The notes under the pieces were generated by a model. The model searched no databases and was not told where the DNA came from. It worked only from the letters and a program-made list of their open reading frames with translations. Both the position numbers and the translations under genes were made by a program. Shown piece by piece: positions 47,202-60,622 of a DNA stretch of 64,000 nt. The stretch comes from Vanilla planifolia (Eukaryota > Streptophyta > Magnoliopsida > Asparagales > Orchidaceae). The stretch covers positions 1,686,501 to 1,750,500 of the forward strand of contig JAIUJO010000070.1 of the NCBI GenBank assembly GCA_023846275.1. Direction: 5' to 3'. Every line of letters starts with the position of its first letter. Within the stretch, counting starts at the first letter, position 1.

Positions 47202-50200
47202 AATGGGTGTGTATGTATGTGCATTTGTGTATGTGTGTGCATACATGTGTGAATAAATGAGTGTGTGTGTGTTTGCATGTGTGCATGAGTATGTGTCTAT
47301 GTTGGTACATATGTTTGTACATGTGTGCATGCATGCATCTGTTTTTGTGTGTTTTTGCATGTGTGCATGCATGTGTCTATATATGGATTCATGCCTATAT
47401 GTGTGTGTGTGCGTGCATGTCTGTCTACTTTGTGCATATGTACTCATATGTATATGTGCATTTGTGTATGTGGATGTGTGTGTATATGTGGGCATGTGTA
47501 TGAATGTTTGCAGGCACATGTGTTTATGCATTAGTGCATGTGCGTTTGAGTTCCTATGCATATTGCCTATGCATTTGTATGTGTGTGAGTGCATGTGTGT
47601 GTGTTTTCTTGTGTGCTTATGCTTTTTCATTAGTGCATGCATATATGAGTGCATGTGTGCTTATGCATGTGTGTGTCTATGTGGTATTATATGTGTGAGT
47701 ATGTGTGTGTGTGAGCATGCATGTGTATATGTGTATGCATGTGTGTGTGCATATGTGTGTGAATACATGTGGGTGTGCATATGTTATGTGCTTGTGTTTG
47801 TATATGCTTGTGCATGTTTATGCATTACATATGTGTGTTTGTATTGTGCTTATGTGTTTGCATATGTATATGTGTGTGCATCCATGAGTATGCATGTATG
47901 CACATGTACACACATTTGTGTGCATGTGTGAGTTTGTTTGTATTTGTGTGCATTTGTGTGTGTGTGTGTGTGTCTCTTTGCATTTGTGTGCATTTGCATG
48001 TATGCACATTTGTGTGACTGTGTGTGCATGTGTGCTTGTACTTATGTGTGTGTATGTTTGTATGCATGTGCGTGTGTTTATGTTCATGTGGGTATGGGTG
48101 TGCATGCATGTGTGTTGTTATGCATGTCTATATACTTTTGTGCTCATGTGTTCTTGAGTCTGTGTTGGCATGCATGCATTTGAGCATGTGTGTAGATGTG
48201 TCTACAGGTGTGCATGTATGCTAGCATATGAGATTGAGTATGTATATGTTTGAGTGTGTGTGCATGGACATGCAAGTGTGTGTGTGTGTATGTATATTTG
48301 GGTGCATGTTCCTATATGAGTGTGACCATGTGTATATATTTGCCTTTGTGTTTATACATATGTGTTTTATTTTGCTGAACTGGTTGTATGTGATGGTCAT
48401 GTGTGTGTGTGTGAGCATGTCCTTACATGTGTGCATATCTTTCTATGCACGTGCATGCAAACTTAGGTGCATGTATACATATTTGTGCATGTGTACATAT
48501 TTGTGAAGGTTGTGCAAGTGTGCATGCATGCTTGTGTCAATATGTGCATGTGTTTTGAGCATGCATTCATGCATGTGTATGTTTTAGTGTTTTTGTGCAT
48601 TTATGTGGGTGTGTATGTGCATGTGTGTGAGTGTTAGTGCTTTTAGGTGCAAATGTGTTTGCATGTGCATCTACATATATGTGTGGGTTTATACGTATGC
48701 ATGTGGTTGTGTGAGTATTTTTTGGTTTTCTTGGTGTGTACATATGCTTGCAAGCATGTATGTGTATGCAATTTGTGTGCATGTATGTATATGCATGTGA
48801 GAGAGAGTGTGTGCTTGTGTGCATAGATGTGTGTGGGTGTGTGTGCATGCCATCATGTGAATGTGCGCATGTTTACCTATTTATGTGTGTGCATGGTTGG
48901 GCATGCATGTCTGCATCTGTGTGGGTGCATTGTGTGCGTGTGTGCATGCATAAGTGTATGTATGCTCATGTATGTTTACATGTGTGAATGTGTACTTTTG
49001 TTTGTTTGAGAGTGTGCATGTGCCAGTTCCTATGGGTGTGTCTGAGAGAGCATATTTATGTTGTTTGTGTGTGGGTGCTTGTGTGTGCATTCATGTGCAT
49101 GTGTGAATGTGTGGTTGTACATGCACGTGCATGTACAAGCATCTATAAGGGTTTGTTCATGCTTGTGTATGTGTGTTTGTGTCCATATGTGTGTGGGTTT
49201 GTGTATGTGTGTAGGTGCATGTGTGTGCATGTCCACACACATGTTTGTGAGTGTGTGTATGTGTTTAAACATGCACACACATATGTGTGTGGGTTCATGA
49301 GTGTGTGTGTGTGTGTTCATATGTGTTGGTGTGTATGGGTTTGTGTGTGTGTGTGTGTACTCATACATGTGTGTATGTGAACTTGTATGTTTGTGTCTGT
49401 ATGCGTATGTTTCCATGCAAGTGTGTGTCCATGCTTATGCATATGTTTGTGCAGGTTTGTGTGAGCACATTTTTGTGCATGTGTTTGTGGGTGAGTGGAT
49501 GCATACGCATGCAAGTGTGGGTTTGCATGTGTGTGTAGCACGTGCAAGTGTTTGTGCAAGTGTGTGTGCACATTTTTCTACATATGTGAATGTTTTTGTA
49601 TGTCTTTGTAAGCATGTGCATGTTTGTGTGTGTGTGTATGTGCACATGTGTGAATGTGTGTGTGTGTGGGCATGTGTGGCATATGTATCAATATATGTGA
49701 GCAAATGTGCTTATGCATTAGCACATGCATGTGTGTGTGTGTTTTAGTACGTATGCATATGCGTGTGCATCTCTGTGTGTGTGCATGCATGTGTGTATGC
49801 TTGTTTGTGTGCCTTTAGTCTTTCATTTGGTTGTGCTTATGTAAATGCATGCATGGATGTGCATGTGTGCATGTGTGCATGTGCTGGTTGCATGGCTATG
49901 TGGTAGTGGATGTGTGAGAATGTGTGTTCGTGTGCGACTATTTGCGCTCATGTGCATGTGTGAGCATGCATGTGTATGTGAACATGTGTGTGTGTGCATG
50001 CATACTTGTGTGTATATGTGCCTAGTATGTGTGTGTGTATATGTATTTATTGTGTGTGGATATGCACTTATGGATTTGCATGTGTATATGTTTGTGCTTG
50101 TATGCATGTCTATGTGCATATATGTGCATGTGTATATATGTGTTTGTTTGCATTTGTGATCATTTGTGTATGTGTGTGTGCTTGTGTGTTATGCATGTGT

Positions 50201-52938
50201 GTTTGTTGTTGTACATGTGTGTGTATCTCTATGTTCATGTGGTCATACATGTGCATGTAGATGCCTGCATGTGTGCATGTATGCAAGCATGTGTTTTAAT
50301 TGGTATGTGCATGTTTAAGCATATGTGTGTGTACAAGCAAGCGTGTGTGTGCATGTTCCCATGTGTGTGTCAACATGTGTGCATTTGTCTATTCGTTTGT
50401 GCACATTTGTGTGATGTGTTAATGCAAGTTGCATGCAATTGTTGTGTGTGTGTGGGGGGGTGTGTGTGAGTATGTCATTGCATTTGTGTGCATATATGTG
50501 CATGCATGTGCATTCGAGCATATTTGTACGTATGCATGTGTATGTTTGTATGTTCATATTTGTGCTAGTTATGCACTTGTGCATGCACGCTTGTGGCCAT
50601 GTGTGTGTTTGTTCATGCATGTATTTGTGCATATGTGCATATGAGAGTTTACGTGCGCATGAGTGGGTTTTTGTGTGCACGTCTGTAAGTGTTAGTGTGT
50701 ATACATGAGCATGTACATGTGTGGGTGTGTGTGTGTATATGCATATGTGTGCATGCTTTGGGCATGTGTGTGGTTGTGCACATGTTTGTTAGTGAGTATA
50801 TGTCTATGCATGTGTGAGTGGGTAAGCAAGTGTGTATACATGTGTAAGAGTTTGTACATTTGTGTGTGTGCATGCGCATGTGTGTACGTGGCTATGTTTG
50901 TGAATGTGTCCATATGTGTTTGTATGCGTGTGGAAATTTGTGTGCGTATGTGCATGCACACATGTGTCAATGTGTGTGTGTGTGTGCATACATATGTATT
51001 TGTATGTGCATGTATGCATGTGTGCTTATGTACATGCATGTGTTGTTCTTACATATATATGTGTATGTGTGTATATGTGCCTATGTGTGTGTGTGCATGT
51101 GTTTGTGTATGTGTGCATGTGTGTGCATGTGTTTCTATATATTTACATGCATTTACATGTGTTTATTTGTGCATTCATGTGTGTAGATGTGTGTATGCAT
51201 GTTGTTTTATGTTTATATGTGTGTGTGTGTGTTTGTGCTTGCATGTGCTTGTTTGGAAGCTTATGTATGTGTATGTGTGTACATAACTATGTGTGTTTGT
51301 AAATATGTGTGTGCATTTGTATTTATGTTTTTGTATGATTTATATGAGTGTGTTCCTATGCCTGTGCACGTGCTTATGCGTGGTTGTGTCTTCATGAGCA
51401 TGTGTGTGCATGGATGCATGTGCATGTAAATGTGAGTGAATGTTTGTGTGTGTGTATGCATGTGCGTATGCATGCATGTGTGTACATGTGTGCATGTGTG
51501 TGCACGTGTTCTTGTGTGTGTGGTTGCATGTGTGCGCATCTTGTGCGTTTGTGCAAGCATGTGTGTACATGTGTGTGTGGGACAATGAATGGGTTTGTGT
51601 ATGTGTGCACATGTGTAGGCGTGTGCATCTTCATGCATGTGTTTGCTTGTGTGTATGTATGTTTATGTGTAAGCATGCGGGCGTGTGTACGTGTGTGTTG
51701 TGTGTCTATGTCTCTACTTGTATGCATGTATGTGTATGTGGGTGTACTCATTTGTGTTTGTGAGCACATGCTATTTTGTGATTATGTGTGTGTATGTGCT
51801 TATGCATGTGTGTGTGCATATATGTATGTGCATATTTGTGTGTGTGCTTTTGTGTACACATATGTGCATATGTGTGTGCTTTTATGTGCATGCAAGAGTG
51901 TGTGTACCCATTCGTGTGTGTGTGCATGTGTGAGCGTGTGTGTATATGCATGTGTGTGTACTTGTGCATGAATGTGTGTGCACTTAGGTACTTATGTGTG
52001 GTTGTGCATGTATGGGTATGTATGTGCGTATGTGTGCATGTCTATCTATATGAGTGTATGTGTGCCCATTTCCTTTATCTATGTGTGTGTATGTTTTTGT
52101 GTCTATCCTTTTGTTGTTTTGTGTCTATGTTTGTGTGTGTGTGTGTGTGCATATGTGTGTGCACAAGGGTTTGTGTCCGTGCTCATGTGTGCATGCATAC
52201 AAGAGTGTGTGAGCATCTTTTTGTGTATGTGTGTGTGTATGTGTGTTTGAGAGAATTAGTGTGTCTATGTGTATATGGAAATATTCATGTGTATGTGCTT
52301 GTGCATGCATTTGTATGTGTGTGTGTGTTCGTTTGTGTGTATTTGTATGTGTGTTTGTGTATGTCTGCACATGTATATGTTTATTTACATCTGCATGTGC
52401 ACGTGTGTGTTTTTGTGCATGCGCGTGTGAGTACGTGGTTATGCATAAGAGTGTATAGGTGTATGTACATGCATGTGTGTGTTCTTGTTAGTGTGTGTAC
52501 ATAAGTATGTGTTTGTGTGTGTGTGTGTATGTGTAAGCGTGGCTATGTTTGGGCATGTGTGTATGTTAGTATGTGCATGTATTTGTGTGCATGTGATTGC
52601 ATGTGTGCGTGTCCTTATGTTTGTACATATCTATGAATGGGTGTGTGGATGTGTAGATGTGTGTGCATCTTTGGGTACATTCACATGTATGTTTATGTGC
52701 ATATATCAGTATATTTAGGTGCATCTATGTATTTAATTATACATGTGTGGATCTCTTCGTGTTCTTGCATGTGTGTGCATGTGCTTGTGTGAGTGTGTAT
52801 GTTTGTGTGTGGATATTTGTTCATGTGTGTGTGTGCTTTTTTGTGAGCTTTTGTGTGAGTATGAGGGCATGTATGTATGTTTGTGCCTGGGTGCTCACAT
52901 GTATGTGGGTGTGTGTGTTAGCACATGTCATTATGTGT

Positions 52939-52994
52939 GTATTTGTACATGTGTGTTTACTTGAGTGTATTTGTACATGTGTGTTTACTTGAGT
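52939..52994 (+). repeat. 28-bp perfect tandem duplication
   Basis: Copies 52,939-52,966 and 52,967-52,994 are identical (the unit starts gtatttgtacatgtgtg and ends cttgagt). Six further bases of a third copy follow. Confidence 0.93.
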
Positions 52995-53247
52995 GTATTT
53001 GCACTATGCATGTGCATGCATGAGCCAGTGCATGCTTGTTCCTATGTGTGTGACTATGTGAGTGTAAGTGCACATGTGTGCATGGGTGCATGTGTGTGCA
53101 TGTGATAATGATGGTATATGTTTGGTTATGTATATGCATCTTTATGTATATGTGTGTGAGAGTTTATGTGCTTGTGCATGTGTGTGCATGTGTAAGTTTG
53201 TGAGTTTGTGTGCATGAATGTGTTCATGTGCATGTCTACATGTGTTA

Positions 53248-53279
53248 GTTTAAGCATGTGTTTGTTTAAGCATGTGTTT
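53248..53279 (+). repeat. 16-bp perfect tandem duplication
   Basis: The unit gtttaagcatgtgttt occurs twice in tandem, followed by gtt of a third copy. Confidence 0.92.
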
Positions 53280-56200
53280 GTTGGTGTGTGTGTGTGTGTG
53301 TATGTGTATGTGTGTGCATGTGTGAGTGTATGCATGTGTGTGTGTCCACACATAAACATTTGTGCATACTTATGTGTGTGTGTATATGCATATGCATATG
53401 CTTGTATGTGTCTGTATGCGTATGTACATGTTTGTATGTGTGTTTGTGTGTGTGTACATGTGTGTGTGCACAAGTATGCATGCATGCTAGTGCATGTGCT
53501 TGTGCATGCATGTATGCATGTGTGTGTATGTGGATGTTCATGTGTCTATTAATGTGCATGTGTGTGCATGCATGTCTCTGTGTGTGCACATGAGTGTGCA
53601 AGGGCAGCTTTTTGCATATGTGTCTATGGGTGAGTACATGTGTGTGTGAGTGAGTGTGCATGTGCATTTGTGTGTGCATGTGTGCATGTGTTAGCATGTA
53701 CATCTGTACAAGTTATTTTGTGATTGTGCATATGTGTGTGTGCGTGCATACATGCATGATTGTGTGCTTGCATGCATGTGTGTGTGCATGCAATTGTGCT
53801 TTCATGCATGTGCACATCTGTGTACTTGTATTAATGTGTTAGCATGTCTGTGTGTGAGTTCATGGGTGTGTGCATGCTTATTTTTGTATGTGTGAGCATA
53901 TAGGACTATGTATGTGCGTTTGTGTTTTCTTGTGCATGTGTGAGGATTTGTATGTGTTTGTGTTTGTATGTGAACATGTGTGTTTTCTGGGCGTATAGTT
54001 ATACCTTTATGTGTTCCAACATGTATGGGAGCTTGAGTGTGTTTGAGTATGTAGGTGTGTGTCTTTGTGTGCATGGGCATGCTTGTGTTGGTGTGTGCAT
54101 GTGTGTGTGGGTGAGTATGCATGTGTGGGAAGATATGCATGTTGCATGTGCATGTGTGTGAGCATGGAGGTTGTCCACGTGTGCGCACTTGTGTGTGAAT
54201 TTTTGCATGTGCTTGTGCCTATCTCCATCTAGTTGTGCAAGTGTGTGTGAATGTGTGTGTATGTGAATGTGTGCATGCACATGTGTGTGTGTTCACTCAT
54301 GCATTTTTGTATATATGCATGTGAATTCTTTTGTGTGTTAGTGCATCTGCATGTTTGTGCATGTGTGCATACATGCATGTTTGTGTATAGATGTGTGTGC
54401 ATGTGTATTTATGATGTGTTTGTATATTTATATATGCATACATGCCATGTGCATATGCATGTGTGTATTTGTGTGTGTGCATGCATGTATGGGTGAGTGT
54501 GCTTGTGTGTGTGTGTTTTAATATGTGCATAGTCATGTATCTATATGTGTTTGTGAGGATGTGTGTGTGCATGTGCATGCCTTTGTTAGTGTACATGTTT
54601 GTGTTTGCATGTGCATTTGTGTATATGTGAGTCAACATGTGGATGTGCATAAGTGTGTTCCTTTGTGTGCTTATGTGTGCACCCGTCTATGTACTTATTT
54701 GTGTACCAGTGTGAATGCATTTCCATGTGTGTGTGTATGTGCATGTGAATGTGGATGTGGTTGTATTTGTGTTAGTGTGTCCATGTGTATGTGTGCGTGT
54801 GCATGTGGATGTGCATGTAGACATGAGTTTGTTTAGGTGTGTATGCATGTGTGTGTACATGTGCATGTGGATGCATGTGTGTATATAGGTGGGACATGTG
54901 GGTGTGTGCACATGTGTATGCATGCATGCATATACTTGTGTGCATGTGAGTCCATGTGTCTATGGATTCATGTGTGTGTGCATGTGTGCATGTGAGCATG
55001 AGTGTGTGTTTTTGTGAATGCGTGTGTCAGTATGTTTATTTGTTTGCATGTGTATATAGATGTGGATATGTATGTGTGTTCATTTTCTTATGTTTGTCTT
55101 TCTTCGTGCTTGTTTATATGTGCATACTTGTGTGTGCATTCTTATGCATGTCTAAGTGTGTGTATGCATATGTGAGTACATGTGTGCCCGTGTTTGTGTG
55201 TATATACATTTGTGCATGATTTTGTGTTTATGTGGTTGTGTTTGCATGTGTGTGAACATCCATGTGTGTGTGTGTGTATCTATGTTGTTGCAAGTGTGTG
55301 TGGGGTGTGCATTTGTTTTTGTGTGTGCATGCTTTTATGTGTGTATGTGTGTATATGTGCTTTTGTGGATGAGTATGTTTGCATGCTTATGTGGGTGTTT
55401 TTGTGTACTTGTGTATGTGTGTTTATGTGTGTTTGTATGAATGTGTATGAGGGGTGTGTGTTTGCATGTATATGTGCATGAGTGTGCATGGATTCTTGTT
55501 CACACATATGTATGTGTGTGCATGTGCATGTGCACATTTGTTTGTGACTATGCATGTGTGTGCGTCTCTACAATCGCACATTTGTGTTTTAATTTGTGTG
55601 TGTACATGTAGGTATGCTTGTGTATATGTGTGTGCATGCACACATATATGTGTGTTTTAGGTGTGTATGTGAGTGCTTGTGTACTTGTGCAAGTTTGCAT
55701 GTTATGCATTCATGTGTGTTCGTGCATACGTGTCTATGTCTATGAGGGTACATGCATGTGTGAATGCATGTGCATATGTGTGTGTGTACAAGTGTGTATG
55801 TGTGCATGTGTGCATGTATGTGTGTGCACAAGTGTGTGTCTATGTTTGTGCATTAGTGTGTGTGTGTGTGTGTGCATATATATGTTGTGTATGTGTGTGT
55901 GTCTGCTTGTGCATGTCTGTGTACCTATGTGCACATGTCCATGCATGCTTTTATGGATGTGTGTGTTCTTGGCATGTGTAAATGTCTATGTGCTTGTATA
56001 TACATGTGTGTCCCTATTTGTGTGCATGTGTCTATATGAATGTACGTGTGCTTGAATGTTCGTGTGTCTATCTGAACACATTTGTGTGCACATACGTGGG
56101 AGTTTTATGGATTTTATGTGTGTCTATGTGCATGTGTATGCACAAGCATGTTTGTGTGCGTGTATGCACATATATGTGGGTGTGCATGTGCTCATGTGTA

Positions 56201-57789
56201 TGTGTATGCATGCATGCATTTGTGCCTATGTCAGCATGAGTATTTTCATGTGTGTGTGTGATCCTATGTCTGTGCATGTGTGTGTGTGCATGCGTGTGTG
56301 TATGCATGCATTTTTGTGCCTCTATGTGCTTTTATGTGTCTGTGTTTGTATGTCTGTATATTTGTGTGTATGTGCATACATGTATATGTATGAATGCATG
56401 AGAGCATGTTCATGTGTGTGTGTGTATGTGTCTATATATTGGTTTTCTTGTGTGAGTTGGTATTTGTGGATCTATGTGTGTGTACTTGTGCATTCATGTG
56501 TTCTTGTATGTGCTTTGGTTAATATGTCTATGCATGCTTTTGTGTGAGTATGCCTACTTTTGTATATGTGTGCAAGCATGTGTTCATGCATGTGTGTGAA
56601 TGCTTGCATGTGCTTGTATGCAGATGTTTGCATGTGTGTATATGTGCATCTGTGAAGGTGTTTATGTATGTGTAAATGTCCACGTGCATGTGTGTATGTA
56701 CAACTCTGTCTATATGTGTGAATGTACTCACGTGTATCTACTTGTGTGTTGTGCATGTGTGTGTGTTTAGGTATGCATATGTGTGGGTGCTATTATGTGT
56801 GGCAACATATGTATTTGTGTTTGTGCATGCTTGTATATCTATTTGCATGCATGAGTGTGTGCATGTGTGTAAGTATTTGTATGCACTTGTGCATGATTGT
56901 GCATGCATGTACTTGTGTGTATATACTTATTTTTGTTTGTGTGCATGTGTATGTGCATGTGTTCATGTGTGTGTGTGTCTATGGGTGTGTTTTGCATGAG
57001 TGTGTATATGTTTGTGTGTGTGCACATGCGTGTGTTGATGCGTGCATGTGTGTGTGCATGCATTCAGTGCTTTTATGCATACACGCAAGCATGGGTATGA
57101 TGGTGTGTATGTGTGTCTGCATTCGTGCATGTGTGTTTATGTTTGTCTATGCATACAGGCATGTATGAGTGTGTGTATTAGTGTGGGTGTCTACATATGT
57201 TTGTGTGTATGTGTGCGTAGGTGCATGCATTAGTGCTTGCATGTGTGTATGTATGCTTACACATTTCCCATGTGCATGTGTATTAGTGTTTGCATGCATG
57301 TTCATGTTCTTGTGTGTCTGTGTGACTGTATGTGTGTGGGTGTGTGCTTGCATATGTGTGCATGTGTGCTTACATGTATGTGCATGTGTGTTCACATGTG
57401 TATGTGTGGCTTTGCACATGCCTGAGTGTATGTGTATCATTATGTGTCTATCAACAAGCATATATGTGTGTGTTTGTCAGTGTGTGTATGCGGGTTTATT
57501 TGTGTGTTCACATGCATGCATGTGTGTGTTCAGGTTCTGGTTTATGTTAGTATTTGTGTGTTTGTGTGTGTGCATGCATAAGTAAGTTTTTTTGTGTGCA
57601 CATGCACACTTATGTGTCTGGTGGCATGGCTATGTGGATGCATGTGTGTGTTTGTGTGCATTGGTGTATCTAGGTTTGGGTGTGCAATGTGTGTGTGCAT
57701 ATGTGTGTGCATGTATGTGTGTGTATGAATGCACATCTATATATGTGGCTATTTGTATTCCTATGTGCTATGTTTCTTAGTATGTGTGT

Positions 57790-60480
57790 GTGCATATCAA
57801 CATGCAATTATGTAATCATGTGTGCATGGGTTTGTGTAAGTGCTTCTACATGCATGCATTTATGTGTGTACTTGTGCACACATTTCTGAGTATGTATTCA
57901 TGTGAGCATGCATGTGTGCATGTGCATGTTCATGTGCTTGTGCATGTGTGAGTGCATGCACATTTGTGTGCATGTTCATGTGTCTACATATGTGTGTGCA
58001 TTTCTATGTGTGTGGTTTTTGTGCAACTATAATTGTCAATGTTTGCACATGTGTGTGCTTGTGCATGTGTGTATTCATGTATTTGTATGTATGTGCATTT
58101 TTGTGTATGTGTGTGTGTATGTGCACCTATGTGAATGTGTGTGTGCCTATACGTGTGTTTATGTGTATGTGTGTTCTTGTGTGTGCGAGTGTGAGTGCAT
58201 GCATCTTTTTGTGTGTGTCCATATGTTTCCATGTGAGAGCACATGTTTTTTTATTTGTGTGTATGCATGCACATGTGAAGTGTCAATGAATTCATGCATG
58301 TAGGCATATGGGTGCATGCATGTGTGCATGTGCATGTGTTTGTAGATGCATGTTTCTATTTTTGTACATGTGTTTTTGTGTGTGCATATGTGTATGTGTG
58401 TGTGCATGTGTGTATTTGTGTGTGTCTGTGCTTGTGTATGTGTATGCACATGTGCACGTGCACATGCATATGCATGCTTATGTTTCTATGCATCTATTTG
58501 GGTGCATGATTACTCGTGTGTGTGTGTGTGCATGTATGTGCATATAACTATCTTTGTCTGTGTGTGTGTGTAGGTGCATGGGTGTACATGTTAGAGAGCC
58601 TTTTTTTGTACATGTGCATGTGCTCTGTGTGTGAGCCTATGCCTGTATGTGTGTTATGTATGCTTGTGCTTGTGCATGTGCATGTGCATCTATGTGTGCA
58701 TGTGTGTAAGTGTGCATGTGTGCATTTGTGTGGGTGGGTGTGTGCTTGTGTTCATGGTATGCATGTGTGCAAGCATTCATGTTCATGCATGCGTGTGTGT
58801 ATGTGCATGTATGTGTGTGTGTTTGTTTGTACATGTAACGTGTGCATTCGATGGTGTGTATTTGTATATGTGTTTTGTGTGGGTGTTTCTACATGTGTGT
58901 TCGTGGGTGGGTAATGGTGTGCATGTGTGTATGTATATGCATGTGTGTGTGTGTGTGTGTATGCATGTATGTGTACATGTGTGTATTTGGACATGAGTGC
59001 TCCTATGTAAATACAAGAATGTGTGTTCATGAGTGCATGCATTCATAAGTGCATGCTTGTGTTGTGCTTATGCTTTAGTGTGTGTTCACATGCATGTGTG
59101 TTCGTGTGTGCATGTTCATGAATTTCTACATGCATATGGGTGCAATTGGGTGCGTAGTGTGTGTGGATGTACATATGTTTGTATGTTTATGTGCATGTCT
59201 ATGAAAGTGCATTAGTGCATCTATCTACTTTTGTGCGTATGAATGAATGTGTGCTCTCATGCACGTGTGTGTCATTGCGTGTTTGTGGGTGCTTGTGTGT
59301 GCATTGGTGTGTGTACATGTGAATCTGTGTGTGCACTAAATACATGTGTGCATGTATTCATATGCATGCATGTGCATGTGTGGGTATGTGCATGCATGTG
59401 TGTGTGTGAGTGTGTGTGTGAGTGTGTGTGCATGTGTGTATGTGTTTATGTGCATAAGGGTATGTGTGGATGCATTCGTGTATGTGTGTTTTTACTTGCA
59501 TGTGAGATTATGTGCATACATTCATGTTTGTGTTTGTGTTTGTGTGCATGTGTATGTGTATAATTTTGCATGTGCTTTTGTGTGCATGCATATGCATGAG
59601 TGTGTGTGTCTTATGCACACAGGCATGTTTGTACAATGCTTTTCAGAGTGCATGTGTGTGCAAGTGCTTGTACCTACATATGTATATGTGTACACTCACA
59701 TGTGTGCATGCTTGTGTGTTTGAATCTATGTGCATATGTGTATATGTGCATGTGCATGCATGTATGCATCCATGTGTGCATGTGTGCATGTGTGCACATG
59801 CATATACATATGCATGTTTGTAGACATGTGTGTAGGTGTGGGTGTGTGACTATTTGCATGTGTGTGTGATCTGAGTGCGTGCATGTGCTTAAGTGTGTGT
59901 GCATATGCATGTGCATGTCTATACATGCATGCATACATGTGTGTCTATGTGTAGGTGTTTATGTTGGTGTGTGTGCATGAATGCATGCATGTGTATATGT
60001 ATGTGAGTGTGTGTGAAAGTGTGCACATATATGCATTTGTGAGGGCATGGCTGTGTTTCTGTTCATGTGCATGAAGGGATGTGTTTGTGCTTGTTTGCAT
60101 GTTTGCATGCTTGCATACTTGTGCGTGTGCATGTGCATATTGGTTTATATGCATACACATGTGTCTATGTGGGTGTGTGTGCCTTTGCATATTGTTCGTG
60201 CATGTGTGGATGTGCGTGTATGCATGCTTTAACATGTGTGTGCATATGTCAATGCAAAGTGCATACATGTGAGCATGTGTGCACATGTGTGCATGCCTGT
60301 GATGGTATGTGTGTGTGTGTGTTTGGATGTGTGTGTGTGTGTGTTTGCATGAGTGTTGTGTGTGTATGTATGAGTGCATGTGTTCATTCATGTGCATTTC
60401 CATGTGTGTGTGTGATTATGTGTATCCATGAATGTGTGTGTGTGTGTGTGCACATGTGCATGTGCAAATGTGTCTGCTTC
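57790..60480 (+). repeat. Distal copy of the segmental duplication (partner of 26.0-30.5 kb)
   Basis: It is collinear with 26.0-27.66 kb and then directly with 29.64-30.45 kb; landmark pairs are given in the proximal entry. Further shared landmarks are gagcatgtgtgcacatgtgt (30,249 and 60,272) and gagtgcatgtgttcattcat (30,336 and 60,371). The copies are in direct orientation. The distal copy is shorter by 1.8-1.95 kb, close to one 2-kb higher-order unit. Confidence 0.75.
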
Positions 60481-60622
60481 TATATGTGTATATGTATGTG
60501 TATATGCATGCATATGGGTGTGCATATCTGTGTGTGTATGTGCGTGTGTCCATACACACATCTGTGTGTGTGTGCATCTATGTACGCGTGTGCATGTGTT
60601 TGTGCATATTTCTGTGTTTACA

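Larger units (their letters stand above)
47202..60622 (+). repeat. TG-rich cryptic simple-sequence block, part 2 (13.4 kb)
   Basis: The same TG/CA/TA-step composition and polarity as part 1 resumes immediately after the AT-rich island and ends abruptly near 60,622 (ttctgtgtttacaatattag). The two parts were probably one block before the island inserted. As in part 1, overlapping open frames on both strands (up to 238 aa on plus, 51,788-52,504) are Cys/Val or His/Thr low-complexity and are not called as genes. Confidence 0.95.

Noticed and set aside
25889-60622. Idea that the TG block is a former CG-rich alternating sequence in which every CG decayed to TG or CA
   Set aside because: Deamination on both strands should give similar TG and CA counts on plus, but TG clearly dominates. 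A TG-biased origin is simpler.
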